64,000 nt of DNA from an uncultured Dorea sp. (GCA_910588745.1 CAJURK010000010.1:1-64000); one strand, 5' to 3'. Numbered from the stretch's first letter, positions 43,596 through 52,312 are shown. Translations and numbers: made by a program. Notes: generated by a model not told the origin, from the sequence alone.

Positions 43596-45096
43596 TTATA
43601 TCAGCTCCATCATCTTTCTTTGTCAGGCTAAACACACGCCGCATAACTGCATCATCCCCTGAATCCTCCTGTTCTTCTCTAACCTTTTCAATCTCAGCCT
43701 GTGCATCCTCTACAAAAGACGCTAACTCTAACAACGTCTGCTGGCTAAACTCCGTGCCTGCATCTGCAAGCGCCTTAAGCTCCTCCAGTACCGCTTTAGG
43801 TAGATTCGGTGTAAAGGTTATTGTAAGATTCCCAAGATCCGCATTATCTGCCTCACTTACATAATTCTTTATATTCAGAAGCAGCCGGTATCTGCGCATA
43901 AGCCCCTTCTTAAACCCTCTCTGGCTTGTCTTTGCAAGCTGTTGGAATCCGAACAGTTTATACTTCATCGCTTCCCCGGACTGTGTTCCACTGAATGCCT
44001 CATCAGTTAGGTCCGGCACAAAGGAAATCTTATGGATATCCTTCTGAAGGCGCTCTTTGTATGCCTCCGTACCAGTCACGTCATACTGCTTATACACATA
44101 TTTTGCCTCCGTCTGGGACTTGCTGCCATCTGGATTAATCCCATTTTCAAGAAGCAGTAGATTAGCTTTCTTCATGGCTATAACATCTTTAACAGAATAC
44201 CGGCTCATATCCAGATCACCGGAAATCACCAGTGTTGCCTCGTTAAAGTCCGTCATATAATTTGCCGTATCCGATTGCGCTGCATCATACAGATCTATCA
44301 GGGACGTCACATCCTCATAGCCTCCCTGCCGGTACCGGTCAGGAGAATATTCCGTAACAGGTACTTCTCCCCAGTAATGTTCTTTCCTGTCTTCTTCCTC
44401 CAGCACCATCATGCTTAAGGAGCAGGGCTTGTAGGTAATAATCTCTGTATCTGTATATATAGTTACCTTCGTAAGCTCCTGCATCCCTATCCGATATCTC
44501 GGGTAGCGTACTGCAAACAGCGGCGTTCTCTCCACATCCAATCCGTAGCATACAAAAGTTTCGAACACACTGCTGATTACCGAACGGTCCTCATCCTCTT
44601 CGTTCCGATACTGCAGTTCATATGCTCTGCCATACTTCCTGAAATCCCGCCACAGTTCGCTGTCCAGCGCTTCAATATCGTTCTGCTTGTCATACTCTCT
44701 GATAAGGTTATTAATATCCTCATTATCACTGGTCTTTTTGATTGGAATACCGGTATTGTACCCGACATCAAAAATATTGATGATCTTTGCAAAATTATGT
44801 GCAGCCCTATGGTCAGCTTTCCCCTCTTCAATCCGTCTGCATTCGTCATTATAGATGCCGTTGTTTCTTGCCTTCATGTAATCGTCCAAAGCCGCAAGCC
44901 TCGGACACTGTGTCTGATAGTGGTCCGTTATCATCATCTGCAGCTTATTGGTGTCGTCCAGAATTTCCTCTGCACTGTTCGCCCGGTAATGAAAATTTGC
45001 TTCCGGCCCATATGCCTGCTGCAGGTTCCGGTGCGTATGGTAGGCTGTCCGGTCTGTTCCATGTTCAAATTCATTTACTTTTAATTCTTCTTCCAT
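43549..45096 (-). CDS. Phage portal protein (SPP1 gp6 family)
   Basis: A 515-residue portal protein forming the dodecameric DNA channel at one capsid vertex. DDTNKLQMMITDHYQTQCPRLAALDDYMKARN, DHRAAHNFAKIINIFDVGYNTGIPI and DEAFSGTQSGEAMKYKLFGFQQLAKT are family blocks. Length is usual for SPP1-like portals. Its 3' end overlaps the MuF gene by 47 bases. Confidence 0.94.
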   Translation of the reverse strand: MEEELKVNEFEHGTDRTAYHTHRNLQQAYGPEANFHYRANSAEEILDDTNKLQMMITDHYQTQCPRLAALDDYMKARNNGIYNDECRRIEEGKADHRAAHNFAKIINIFDVGYNTGIPIKKTSDNEDINNLIREYDKQNDIEALDSELWRDFRKYGRAYELQYRNEEDEDRSVISSVFETFVCYGLDVERTPLFAVRYPRYRIGMQELTKVTIYTDTEIITYKPCSLSMMVLEEEDRKEHYWGEVPVTEYSPDRYRQGGYEDVTSLIDLYDAAQSDTANYMTDFNEATLVISGDLDMSRYSVKDVIAMKKANLLLLENGINPDGSKSQTEAKYVYKQYDVTGTEAYKERLQKDIHKISFVPDLTDEAFSGTQSGEAMKYKLFGFQQLAKTSQRGFKKGLMRRYRLLLNIKNYVSEADNADLGNLTITFTPNLPKAVLEELKALADAGTEFSQQTLLELASFVEDAQAEIEKVREEQEDSGDDAVMRRVFSLTKKDDGADINGQQNILETERSGTA

Positions 45097-45097
45097 C

Positions 45098-46348
45098 CTA
45101 CAACATTCCTCTCATTCTCTTTGCTTTCTTCATCCGGTCTTCTGGTGTCTCTATCGTGCTCACCGTCTTATCTGAATGAATCCCGTACCTGATCGCGCAG
45201 AGCACGTCATCATTCTCCTTTAATGGCTCTCCGGTATTCTTCTTCCAGATATATTTGTAAATCTCTTCCCTGAACCGCGGGCACTGATCGTAAACAATGA
45301 AAAACTGCTTGTTCGTCATCAGCGTCGCAACCTCTTCAATACCGGACAGCACCCTGTTATTTGCCAGAAACGCCCTTATTCCTGCGTTTTGAAATGCCGC
45401 AATATGCTCTGTCCGCGCCGGGTCACAATAAAAAGGGATATTACCATACCGCCTGATAATACCCTTCGCCACATTGATCCATTCCCCAATATATTTATGC
45501 TGGGCTGCATACTCTTCTATAACATAATAAGAATCGCCCTTTACACCTATCACAACAATTGCTCCAAAATGCTCCCAGCCCCAGTCCACACCCGCCAGAT
45601 ACCGGTCAAAAACGATTCTTTTCGCCTGCTCCAGCGTAATCACATGCACATTCTTATCAAAATTAGGATATACCACACCATTACCGGATACCCATTCGCC
45701 ATTAATACCGCGGTCATAGAACATTCCTCTTGGCGTTGTCGCTTTAATCTTCCGGACATATCTCTCATCCAGAAAGGTATTATCATCCAACCGGAAATGA
45801 AAACTCAGAACTCCATCAGCCTGCGGCTTGATATAATCATTCAGGAGCCAATGCTCCGGATGGTCTGGATTCGTATCAGCAATAATCCGCGCCCCTGGTC
45901 CGCTGCATCGCGCCTTGATCTCATCAAATACTTCCTGATTTGCAAGCGACGCCTCATTGATGTATGCACCAAAAGCGGTCATACCTCGGATTCTTCCAAG
46001 TCCAGACAGACTGCCATGGCTGGTCTGAATAACTTTCACGCCAAATAGAGTGAAGTTGTTATACTTATCAAATTTAAACTCAAAGCCATACTTATTCGAC
46101 AGCTCTGTCAGAATATTATCCTGGATATTTCCCAGGGTATATCCGGCCAAAATGTACTGCGGTGTATCAATTCCAAGCGTATTGGCAATCCCTTTTACCC
46201 TCATAAGCTCCTGCAGGAACAGATCGTTATCGAGCTGGGTTTTTCCACTCCGCTTGGCTCCATGGTTCACCAGCATGAACCAGTCTGTCGTTCTGCAGGC
46301 TTTCAGTATTTCTATCTGCTTAGGCGTATAAATATTACTCAGAATCAT
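45098..46348 (-). CDS. Terminase large subunit
   Basis: A 416-residue PBSX/SPP1-type packaging motor. The ATPase domain has NHGAKRSGKTQLD (Walker A-like, residues about 29-41), GLGRIRGMTAFGAYINEASLA (Walker B region) and IADTNPDHPEHW (coupling motif). The nuclease domain begins at LAGVDWGWEHFGAIVVIG with its acidic metal ligand. It cuts and pumps DNA through the portal. It overlaps the small subunit gene by 14 bases. Confidence 0.95.
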   Translation of the reverse strand: MILSNIYTPKQIEILKACRTTDWFMLVNHGAKRSGKTQLDNDLFLQELMRVKGIANTLGIDTPQYILAGYTLGNIQDNILTELSNKYGFEFKFDKYNNFTLFGVKVIQTSHGSLSGLGRIRGMTAFGAYINEASLANQEVFDEIKARCSGPGARIIADTNPDHPEHWLLNDYIKPQADGVLSFHFRLDDNTFLDERYVRKIKATTPRGMFYDRGINGEWVSGNGVVYPNFDKNVHVITLEQAKRIVFDRYLAGVDWGWEHFGAIVVIGVKGDSYYVIEEYAAQHKYIGEWINVAKGIIRRYGNIPFYCDPARTEHIAAFQNAGIRAFLANNRVLSGIEEVATLMTNKQFFIVYDQCPRFREEIYKYIWKKNTGEPLKENDDVLCAIRYGIHSDKTVSTIETPEDRMKKAKRMRGML

Positions 46349-47090
46349 CGTCCAACGCGCCTCCTATAGCTTCAAATAGTTTCTTCACCTTATCTTCCGA
46401 TGAATCATTGCCGGAGCCACTGATCCGCTCCGTGTTCGCCCTCATCTGCTCAATGCGGGCCTTCTGCTCATCTGTAGCAAGGTCCCAGCGCTTATGCAGC
46501 AGCTCGTCATATTGTTTAATATCGCCCCTAAGGGCAGTCATGGCTTTCGCCTGGGCGCTTAGGAAATTCGCCTGCTTGTCCCAGGCCTGCTGCACTTCCC
46601 ATTTCTCCCCGACGACATTGCCATCCCTTTTTTCCACCTTCTCAACCGTCTTATCCTTCCTGTCCTTCACATACATGATCTGCTGCGCCCGGATAATGGC
46701 CGCATAGGAAATCTGTATCTGATCCCATAAAATGTCCAGTGGGTCGGCCGGCATCTCCTGGATAATGGAAACGGTCTCTTCTGGAAGATACTTCGAGAAG
46801 AAACCAAATTTTTCCGCATTCTTATTCCCCTTCGGAGCGCCATGGCCGGCAGCGTTCTTATTGCCCGGCTGCCCGCCCTGTTTTCGTTTAGAAACATTAC
46901 TCTTCGGAATAGTAACGTTACTTTTCGGATTGGTAACGTTACCATTCCATTTGTCTTGGTTCTTCCACTTCCGGATCTGCGTCTCAGCCACGCCAAGCTC
47001 AGAAGCAATGTCCTTCAATTTTTTCTTTTTACCCGAACCAACCCATAACCTGTATGCCTCGTCGCGTTTCGGGCTTCTGGCTCTCGGCAT
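46335..47090 (-). CDS. Terminase small subunit
   Basis: A 251-residue DNA-recognition subunit from the ATG at 47090 (AGAGGTGG upstream). The N-terminus is a helix-turn-helix (KLKDIASELGVAETQIRKWKNQDKW), followed by a tandem repeat NVTNPKS/NVTIPKS/NVS and a glycine/asparagine/lysine-rich linker (GGQPGNKNAAGHGAPKGNKNA). The C-terminal half is helical and should bind TerL. The DNA encoding the repeat contains two 12 bp palindromes that could be the packaging start site. Confidence 0.92.
   Translation of the reverse strand: MPRARSPKRDEAYRLWVGSGKKKKLKDIASELGVAETQIRKWKNQDKWNGNVTNPKSNVTIPKSNVSKRKQGGQPGNKNAAGHGAPKGNKNAEKFGFFSKYLPEETVSIIQEMPADPLDILWDQIQISYAAIIRAQQIMYVKDRKDKTVEKVEKRDGNVVGEKWEVQQAWDKQANFLSAQAKAMTALRGDIKQYDELLHKRWDLATDEQKARIEQMRANTERISGSGNDSSEDKVKKLFEAIGGALDDDSE
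46892..46943. repeat. Palindromic direct repeats inside the TerS gene, candidate pac site
   Basis: Two perfect 12 bp palindromes, AGTAACGTTACT (46911-46922) and GGTAACGTTACC (46932-46943), recur with a 21 bp period; a third degenerate copy (AAACATTACT, 46892-46901) is one period away. pac sites of headful phages such as SPP1 and P22 lie in or near the small terminase gene. The repeat also encodes the NVTxPKS peptide, so the DNA site and protein repeat coincide. Confidence 0.45.
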
Positions 47091-47130
47091 ATCCACCACC
47101 TCTCAGTTCCGGCTAATTTACTGCATTAGA

Positions 47131-47154
47131 AAAGCACCCCGGTCGGGGTGCTTT
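47131..47154. terminator. Terminator downstream of the moron gene
   Basis: AAAGCACCCC-ggtc-GGGGTGCTTT is a perfect 10 bp stem (47131-47140, 47145-47154), followed on the minus strand by TCTAATG. It lies between the small membrane protein gene and TerS and would stop moron transcription before the packaging genes. Confidence 0.75.
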
Positions 47155-47159
47155 GTGTC

Positions 47160-47441
47160 TTATTTTTTTATATTCTTATCTTGTTTCTTTTTATATTCTT
47201 TCACTGCTCTATAATTACTACTAAATTCTACACAAGAAACTGCAACAATCAAAAAATTTAAATATGATTCTTCTATACCTTTTCCATATGTAAGAACCGT
47301 TGTAACAAAAGCAATTCCAGCATATAATGCTGCTTTTACATTATTTTCTGCATATTCTCTGTTCTTCTCTACAGCTTTAATAAGTCCGTAAAGAATATAA
47401 AAAAGAAATAAACAAATACTAAGTGAAACTATTCCTTTCAT
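47160..47441 (-). CDS. Moron: small membrane protein
   Basis: A 93-residue AT-rich gene. The protein has three hydrophobic segments (about 3-20, 36-52, 60-75) and a lysine-rich C-terminus (KEYKKKQDKNIKK). It sits between the late regulator and terminase genes with its own promoter, a palindromic operator and terminators on both sides, the classic layout of a lysogenic conversion gene expressed from the prophage. Candidate roles include superinfection exclusion or a surface change in the host; no family was recognised. Confidence 0.7.
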   Translation of the reverse strand: MKGIVSLSICLFLFYILYGLIKAVEKNREYAENNVKAALYAGIAFVTTVLTYGKGIEESYLNFLIVAVSCVEFSSNYRAVKEYKKKQDKNIKK

Positions 47442-47464
47442 AACTACTATCCCCTTTTCTTTTT

Positions 47465-47509
47465 TATATTACTTAGTAATATAATATCCCATATTCCGCC
47501 AGCATTCAA
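47465..47509 (-). promoter_or_regulatory. Moron promoter with palindromic operator
   Basis: The minus strand has TTGAAT (47509-47504), a 17 bp spacer and TATTAT (47486-47481). A 19 bp palindrome, TATATTACT-t-AGTAATATA (47465-47483), overlaps the -10 and the likely start point, a good position for a repressor. No regulator gene is adjacent. Confidence 0.65.
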
Positions 47510-47510
47510 C

Positions 47511-47548
47511 GGAAAAAGACCTCTTGTGATGCAAGAAGCCTTTTTCCT
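47511..47548 (-). terminator. Terminator upstream of the moron
   Basis: A long imperfect hairpin (GGAAAAAG...TCTTG / CAAGA...CTTTTTCC) with TTTTT on the minus strand (near 47517-47513) lies just upstream of the moron promoter. It would end transcripts coming from the regulator gene unless antiterminated. From 47549 to 47621 nothing else was seen. Confidence 0.65.
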
Positions 47549-47621
47549 GGATTTATTGTATATATTTAGGGGAGGAACGCCAGAACGAATATCCTAGTCG
47601 TTCTAGAATAATTATAGCATA

Positions 47622-48056
47622 TTAAAAATGTGAATTGTGTGAAAGTTTAAGGACTGCGCCAATTTTTTTCGATATGCTGCTTCTTTCAAGATTAACCGCT
47701 TCTCCTATCTCCTGCTGAGTCATTCCTTTCAGATATGCCTTCTCAAATATCTGCTTATCCATGCCCTCAGGAAGCGCATCAATAAATGTCTCTACTTCTT
47801 CTATCTCTGCTTCTAACTTTGCCTTCCGCTCCTCCTTCTTCCGGATGCGCGCTTTGATCGGTGCCGCGCGTTCTGGATCAGTCATCTTCACAGTCATATG
47901 CTCCTCTATGTAGGGAAAATCGTCCATGGACTTCGTCACCTTCCCCGCCACAACCTCTACCGCGTCCAGGTCCGCCTGAAGATCATCAAGATCCTGCACA
48001 ACAGCTTCCAGTTCTTTCTTATTCGTTTTGTAGCGTCTTAACTTCTCTCTGTCCAA
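47622..48056 (-). CDS. ArpU/RinA-type late transcription regulator (sigma region 4-like)
   Basis: A 144-residue protein: a long N-terminal coiled coil (residues about 10-95) and a C-terminal helix-turn-helix resembling sigma region 4 (IFEKAYLKGMTQQEIGEAVNLERSSISKKIG). Proteins of this kind (ArpU, RinA, LmaC-like) sit just upstream of terminase in Firmicute phages and activate late genes. It is followed by a terminator, so the late promoter it controls may lie downstream of the moron. Confidence 0.82.
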   Translation of the reverse strand: MDREKLRRYKTNKKELEAVVQDLDDLQADLDAVEVVAGKVTKSMDDFPYIEEHMTVKMTDPERAAPIKARIRKKEERKAKLEAEIEEVETFIDALPEGMDKQIFEKAYLKGMTQQEIGEAVNLERSSISKKIGAVLKLSHNSHF

Positions 48057-48087
48057 TTACGATCCCCCCTAACTGCCTGCTGTTAAA

Positions 48088-48444
48088 TTATCCTTTCTCC
48101 GGCCTGTACGACTCTGGCAACGGCATCCACGCAACAATACATTGGTAATCCTCTTCATCATCAATCCATTTTCCCTTTTCAAATTCTGCTATCCCCACAA
48201 ATGGTCTATCTTCTCCTACGATCTCCCCATCCAATGTAGCAAGATAAAATCCATCCTGTTCTGGTAATCGCTCTTCTACCGGAATCCAACCTGTTAACAA
48301 CTTCCCTTCCATAATCTCTTCCGGCGTAAGACCAGCATCCTCATACTCTGCCAGACGTTCCATGCATTTCCGATGCCCGTTATTCTTTAAGTCCATCCGG
48401 GGGATAGCCTGTCCTTCCCCGGTGCGTTCTGTCAATCTATCCAT
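48088..48444 (-). CDS. DUF551-containing phage protein
   Basis: A 118-residue protein from the ATG at 48444 (GGAGGG four bases upstream). The DUF551 pattern is WIPVEERLPEQDGFYLATL followed by FEKGKWIDDEEDYQCIVAWMPLPESY. The N-terminus has a second common phage motif (MDRLTERT...CMERLAEYEDAGLTPEEI). Widespread in Firmicute phages; function unknown. Confidence 0.8.
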   Translation of the reverse strand: MDRLTERTGEGQAIPRMDLKNNGHRKCMERLAEYEDAGLTPEEIMEGKLLTGWIPVEERLPEQDGFYLATLDGEIVGEDRPFVGIAEFEKGKWIDDEEDYQCIVAWMPLPESYRPEKG

Positions 48445-48472
48445 ATTTCCCTCCACAATCCCCCTAAATTCC

Positions 48473-48676
48473 CTATGCCCCTATTCCATACGGGTCTTCC
48501 GGTTCCCAGTCTGCCCTTATCTGACAGTCTTTGCATTTTTCTAAATTCCGTCCAACACAAAGGGGGTATGGGTTATCCGCCTCCGGTATAAAACATTCAA
48601 TTTCCTTTTCTTTCTTTTTTTCTTCCAATTCCATATTTTCCTGCCTTTCCATACTCCTTCTAAAATAATTCCCCAT
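48473..48676 (-). CDS. Small cysteine-containing phage protein
   Basis: A 67-residue protein with a charged helical start and four cysteines in CFIPEADNPYPLCVGRNLEKCKDC, a possible metal-binding knuckle. AAGGAG lies five bases before the ATG, inside the end of the upstream gene (17-base overlap). No family recognised. Confidence 0.55.
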   Translation of the reverse strand: MGNYFRRSMERQENMELEEKKKEKEIECFIPEADNPYPLCVGRNLEKCKDCQIRADWEPEDPYGIGA

Positions 48677-49013
48677 ACCGGCTCCTTACCGCCCCGGTAC
48701 AGGATATCCGTATCTTATCCCCGTCAGGCTCTATGTACATGACCCCTTCATAACCTGTTTCCTCTATTCCTTCCCCAGATATGACTATGGTTCCCTCGAA
48801 GACTCCGTGCGGAGCCGGCTTGGTTGATTCTATCACCAGCAGAACAGGCTCTGTAATCTTTTCTTCCTTTGGCTCTGGCACTTCCGGCTCCTTTGTTTGT
48901 TCTGCACATCCGAAAATCAGATTGGTTATTACTGGTTTAAAAATAAGAGCCAAACCAATCACGATTATCAGAATCAATATCACCTCAATCACTCCAAAGT
49001 TCTTATTTTTCAT
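48660..49013 (-). CDS. Hypothetical membrane-anchored phage protein
   Basis: A 117-residue protein with an N-terminal hydrophobic helix (VIEVILILIIVIGLALIF, about 8-25), a cysteine in FGCAEQT that could act as a lipobox, a proline/glutamate-rich linker (EPEVPEPKEEKITEP) and a beta-rich C-terminal domain. It looks like an exported, surface-tethered protein. Expression from the early/middle operon suggests a role in the infected cell; none is known. Confidence 0.55.
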   Translation of the reverse strand: MKNKNFGVIEVILILIIVIGLALIFKPVITNLIFGCAEQTKEPEVPEPKEEKITEPVLLVIESTKPAPHGVFEGTIVISGEGIEETGYEGVMYIEPDGDKIRISCTGAVRSRYGELF

Positions 49014-49032
49014 TCTGCATTGTCTCCTTTTA

Positions 49033-49419
49033 TCAATTCTTGCTTACCTCCATCCTTGGCTTGTAAATCCTCTCACTGTGCAGGTATTCTTCTTCCTTCC
49101 TCTGTCTTCCTAGCAACTGCCGTAACCCGTTCAGTGTCTTTTTATTTGCAGGTTCATTCCAGAACTCCACCATAAGTCTCAGGCGCTTTACTTCATCCTT
49201 CTGTTTTCTGCGCTCCTTCCTGCTCTGCAGCAGCTTGGTACCAGCTCGGCGCTTTTCATTCTCATTTTCTGCAAACTCCAATGCATGTAATAAATCCTGA
49301 AGCCTTTTATCCTCAATCCCTACGGCAGTATGAGCCGCTTGGTACTCTGCCTTAACCTGATCTACGTAGTTCAGGAATCCTGCAATAACTTCTGATACTT
49401 CTACTTTCGTTTCGCCCAT
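49033..49419 (-). CDS. Hypothetical coiled-coil phage protein
   Basis: A 128-residue, largely helical and charged protein (EVIAGFLNYVDQVKAEYQAAHTAVGIEDKRLQDLLHALEFAENENEKRRAGTKLLQSRKERRKQKDEVKRL). Proteins of this kind are frequent next to phage methyltransferase genes in clostridial prophages. No motif for catalysis. The ATG is 11 bp after the methyltransferase stop. Confidence 0.6.
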   Translation of the reverse strand: MGETKVEVSEVIAGFLNYVDQVKAEYQAAHTAVGIEDKRLQDLLHALEFAENENEKRRAGTKLLQSRKERRKQKDEVKRLRLMVEFWNEPANKKTLNGLRQLLGRQRKEEEYLHSERIYKPRMEVSKN

Positions 49420-49430
49420 ATTCTACCTCC

Positions 49431-50957
49431 CTACGCAAACCTCATCTGTCCGCTTTCATCCGATATGGAATTATTAATCTGCCAGATAGGCTGCCGTTCT
49501 CCAACTTTCAGATATCCGCAATTTGCCTCTACCAGCTTCTGCGCCATAATCGGCACCACACTATTCCCGATCCGTGCCACCTGCTTGCTAACGGGATATC
49601 TGTTTCCATTGTAATCACGATTGATGATGTAATCTTTCGGGAATCCCTGCCCCAGTTTCAGTTCTTCCGGTTTCAGCATCCGCAGGAAAATATCCAGTAT
49701 CACATATTCATTGCCAAGCACTGTGATCAGCGCAAATCTGTCTTTTGTAACTATGGTATGCAGCGGCTCTTTCAGGTTCTGCCCCGTACCGCATCCGTAA
49801 TACTCCATAATAAACTGGCTCACCCGTGTACATTTCTGCGCTGTCTCTTCATCAATCCCTGCTTTCTGCAATTCCTTCCAGCCTACAGTCAGAACCGATA
49901 CTGTTCCGAAATGGCCAGGCGATGTAGTGATTGTATGTATTGGCTCAGTCATACCCTGTCCTGTACCGCTTTTATAAAATTTTGTCATGTATGACACCAC
50001 CAAGCCGTAGCGGTTACTGGTATCTATAGTCTGGATTGGCTCTGTGACCTTCTGTCCTCTGACTCCATTCTTTGTAGTTTCAGAATGATACTGAATCAGC
50101 AGCGGTGTCACTTGGCCAAATCCATGCTTCTGCGTAATCGTTGGCATTGGTTCATGGATGCTTTGTCCACGGAAATAATCGCCTCCATGATTTACCTGTA
50201 CAATAAACGGATCCGGACAATTAAATACAAACTTCTCTAGTCCTCTTGCTATCCGGTTCATCGTATTCTCTGCCAGCGGTTTCTTCCGTCCAAAGATGGA
50301 TTTTCCCATATCCTGCAGATCTAAATACTTGTAAATCGGCTCCCATGGTTTCAGATCATTTACACCACCCTTACTGTGTGTCGACTCCGGCCAGACAATA
50401 TCCCGGCCATCTCTGCGGAATACTGCATACCAGCGTTTTCTAGTTGTCGGAGCTCCATAATCTGCAGCTACAAGCTCCTTGCTATCGAATACATATCCCA
50501 ATGATTTCATGGCTATAATAAACTTCTTGTAATCCTCACCCTTGCGTTCTGGAATCGGATGTCCGCCCTCATCTAACGGGCCCCACTGCTGTATCTCCTC
50601 CACATTCTCCATAAAAATTACATCCGGGAGTATTTTTCTGGCATGTTTATATACCGCCCATGGAAGGATACGCAGACCATGTTTCCTGGGTTTCCCTCCC
50701 TTAGCTTTACTATGGCTTGTACAGTCTGGACTCGCCCACATCAATGACACATGCCGCCCTTTTACATATTTCTGCAGGTCTACCTTAAAGATGTCCTCCG
50801 TCAAATGCAGTGTGTCCGGATGGTTGGTCTTATGCATCAGGATAGCATCCGGATCATGATTTACCGCTATATCCACATGCCTGCCTAATGCCATTTCTAT
50901 TCCTACACTGGCTCCGCCTCCTCCGGCGAAGCAGTCTATAATCAGATTCTGTTTCAT
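49431..50957 (-). CDS. DNA (cytosine-5)-methyltransferase
   Basis: A 508-residue C5-methyltransferase from the ATG at 50957. Motif I is DCFAGGGGAS (residues 8-17); motif IV reads SPDCTSHSKAKGG, a PDC variant of the usual PPC with the nucleophile at Cys79; motif VI is MENVEE (117-119 ENV); the C-terminal motif X region is QVARIGNSVVP. The target-recognition region (about 255-410) holds four similar units centred on EPMPTIT, EPIQTID, EPIHTIT and EPLHTIV. It probably protects phage DNA from host restriction. It follows the PAPS reductase-like gene by two bases. Confidence 0.92.
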   Translation of the reverse strand: MKQNLIIDCFAGGGGASVGIEMALGRHVDIAVNHDPDAILMHKTNHPDTLHLTEDIFKVDLQKYVKGRHVSLMWASPDCTSHSKAKGGKPRKHGLRILPWAVYKHARKILPDVIFMENVEEIQQWGPLDEGGHPIPERKGEDYKKFIIAMKSLGYVFDSKELVAADYGAPTTRKRWYAVFRRDGRDIVWPESTHSKGGVNDLKPWEPIYKYLDLQDMGKSIFGRKKPLAENTMNRIARGLEKFVFNCPDPFIVQVNHGGDYFRGQSIHEPMPTITQKHGFGQVTPLLIQYHSETTKNGVRGQKVTEPIQTIDTSNRYGLVVSYMTKFYKSGTGQGMTEPIHTITTSPGHFGTVSVLTVGWKELQKAGIDEETAQKCTRVSQFIMEYYGCGTGQNLKEPLHTIVTKDRFALITVLGNEYVILDIFLRMLKPEELKLGQGFPKDYIINRDYNGNRYPVSKQVARIGNSVVPIMAQKLVEANCGYLKVGERQPIWQINNSISDESGQMRFA

Positions 50958-50959
50958 TC

Positions 50960-52312
50960 CTAACACGGCCCTCCTTCCGCTCCGTGGAAAGCTCCAGCCG
51001 GATACATCCAATCACCTTTTACATACACATCATCAACCGTAAATTCTCCTGTAACCAGGCTATGTATCGCTTCCTTATCGTCCCAATACACGCAGGACTG
51101 TGCGCCGCTTATAAATGCTTCCAAGTCACACTTGTTATCCAGCGTGAATCCCAGTATCTGTTCATCCTGCTTAAGCTGCTCAAATTCCTCTGGATACAAT
51201 TCCTTGAATCCTGCAAATAATGTTGGTGTAGAGAAAATGCAGGCTGCACATGAACAGCGGTTCCAGCCTGCCCGATAACAGGGATGCGGATTCACTCTAT
51301 GTCGTTTTAGGACTTCCCATACATCCCGCTCAGAGTAATCAATCACAGGTCTCCACTGATGAACTATCCGATGCGCTTTCTTCTCTGCATTTGTCCTGTG
51401 TATCTCCATCTCATTGTATTTTGACCGTCCTGCTGATTCTCCCCGGCGTTCTCCAGATATTACAAGCACTTTCACATCACTTTTTGTCTTGTCCAGATTC
51501 GATGTAACGCTGTCCTGGACTGCCGCCTTCAGATTCCCGCTGCACCAACGCCCTTGATGGGTACCTCCTTTTGCCGGAAACTTATGACGCTTTCCGCCCA
51601 GCTGCTCCAGTTCCTTTAGCCGGTCAAGATTGCTAATCACTGAATCAGCCACTGCTATCTTCAGGTATGCAGAACACCAGCGACGGCTCAGATCACCGGA
51701 CTTTGCCGGGAACTTCATCCTATAGCCATACTTTTTCAATTCCTCTTCCAACTGCTCTGTTGCTTTCTCTTTCAGCTCCTGACATTTCAGGTAATTTTGA
51801 GAAAGCCTGCACTGCTTAATCTCTCCGGTATCTGGCTCCATCCACTCGATAGGCTCACTGGCTCCGATCCGGTACAGTTCGCCAAAAAATCCGTTTACCC
51901 TCCAGGACAACCTCATCGGTACTCCTTCCGCCTCCGAAAATGCACTAACATAGTTCTGCGTACACCGCCAGTCCATTCTTCGTTCTGGATGTCCTCCGTC
52001 AATATCATGATGCCAGAACTCCATCTTTTCTTTCGGCACTCCCAACTCCAGAAGTTTGTAGTAACATGCAATACTGTCCTTTCCACCGGAAAGCAGAATA
52101 GCAATCAGGTCATACTCCTCCAACGGCAGGAGCTCTGGAAGGAATATCTTTTTCATGTGTTCTGAATCATACCTACCAGAAAGCCTTGGCTTAATTCTTT
52201 CACCGGTTCCGTACACTGCTTTATCTGGTTTCCCATAGATTACTGGAGTTTCCTTGGCGCAATCCCTGTCTTTTATAAAATCTGGCTCAAATAAATTTAA
52301 CTGCCCTTTCAT
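50960..52312 (-). CDS. Phage PAPS reductase-like PP-loop protein with internal duplication
   Basis: A 450-residue protein of the phosphoadenosine phosphosulfate reductase superfamily. The PP-loop is LSGGKDS (residues 74-80). A 31-residue segment, KFPAKSG...RRWCS...DSVISNLD (200-230), is repeated at 244-274 (KFPAKGG...GRWCS...DSVTSNLD). Further cysteines lie in NRCSCAACIF (C-terminal third), suggesting a metal or Fe-S site. Phage members are thought to act in nucleotide or DNA modification (compare DndC), not sulfate assimilation. It is coupled with the cytosine methyltransferase gene. Confidence 0.85.
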   Translation of the reverse strand: MKGQLNLFEPDFIKDRDCAKETPVIYGKPDKAVYGTGERIKPRLSGRYDSEHMKKIFLPELLPLEEYDLIAILLSGGKDSIACYYKLLELGVPKEKMEFWHHDIDGGHPERRMDWRCTQNYVSAFSEAEGVPMRLSWRVNGFFGELYRIGASEPIEWMEPDTGEIKQCRLSQNYLKCQELKEKATEQLEEELKKYGYRMKFPAKSGDLSRRWCSAYLKIAVADSVISNLDRLKELEQLGGKRHKFPAKGGTHQGRWCSGNLKAAVQDSVTSNLDKTKSDVKVLVISGERRGESAGRSKYNEMEIHRTNAEKKAHRIVHQWRPVIDYSERDVWEVLKRHRVNPHPCYRAGWNRCSCAACIFSTPTLFAGFKELYPEEFEQLKQDEQILGFTLDNKCDLEAFISGAQSCVYWDDKEAIHSLVTGEFTVDDVYVKGDWMYPAGAFHGAEGGPC

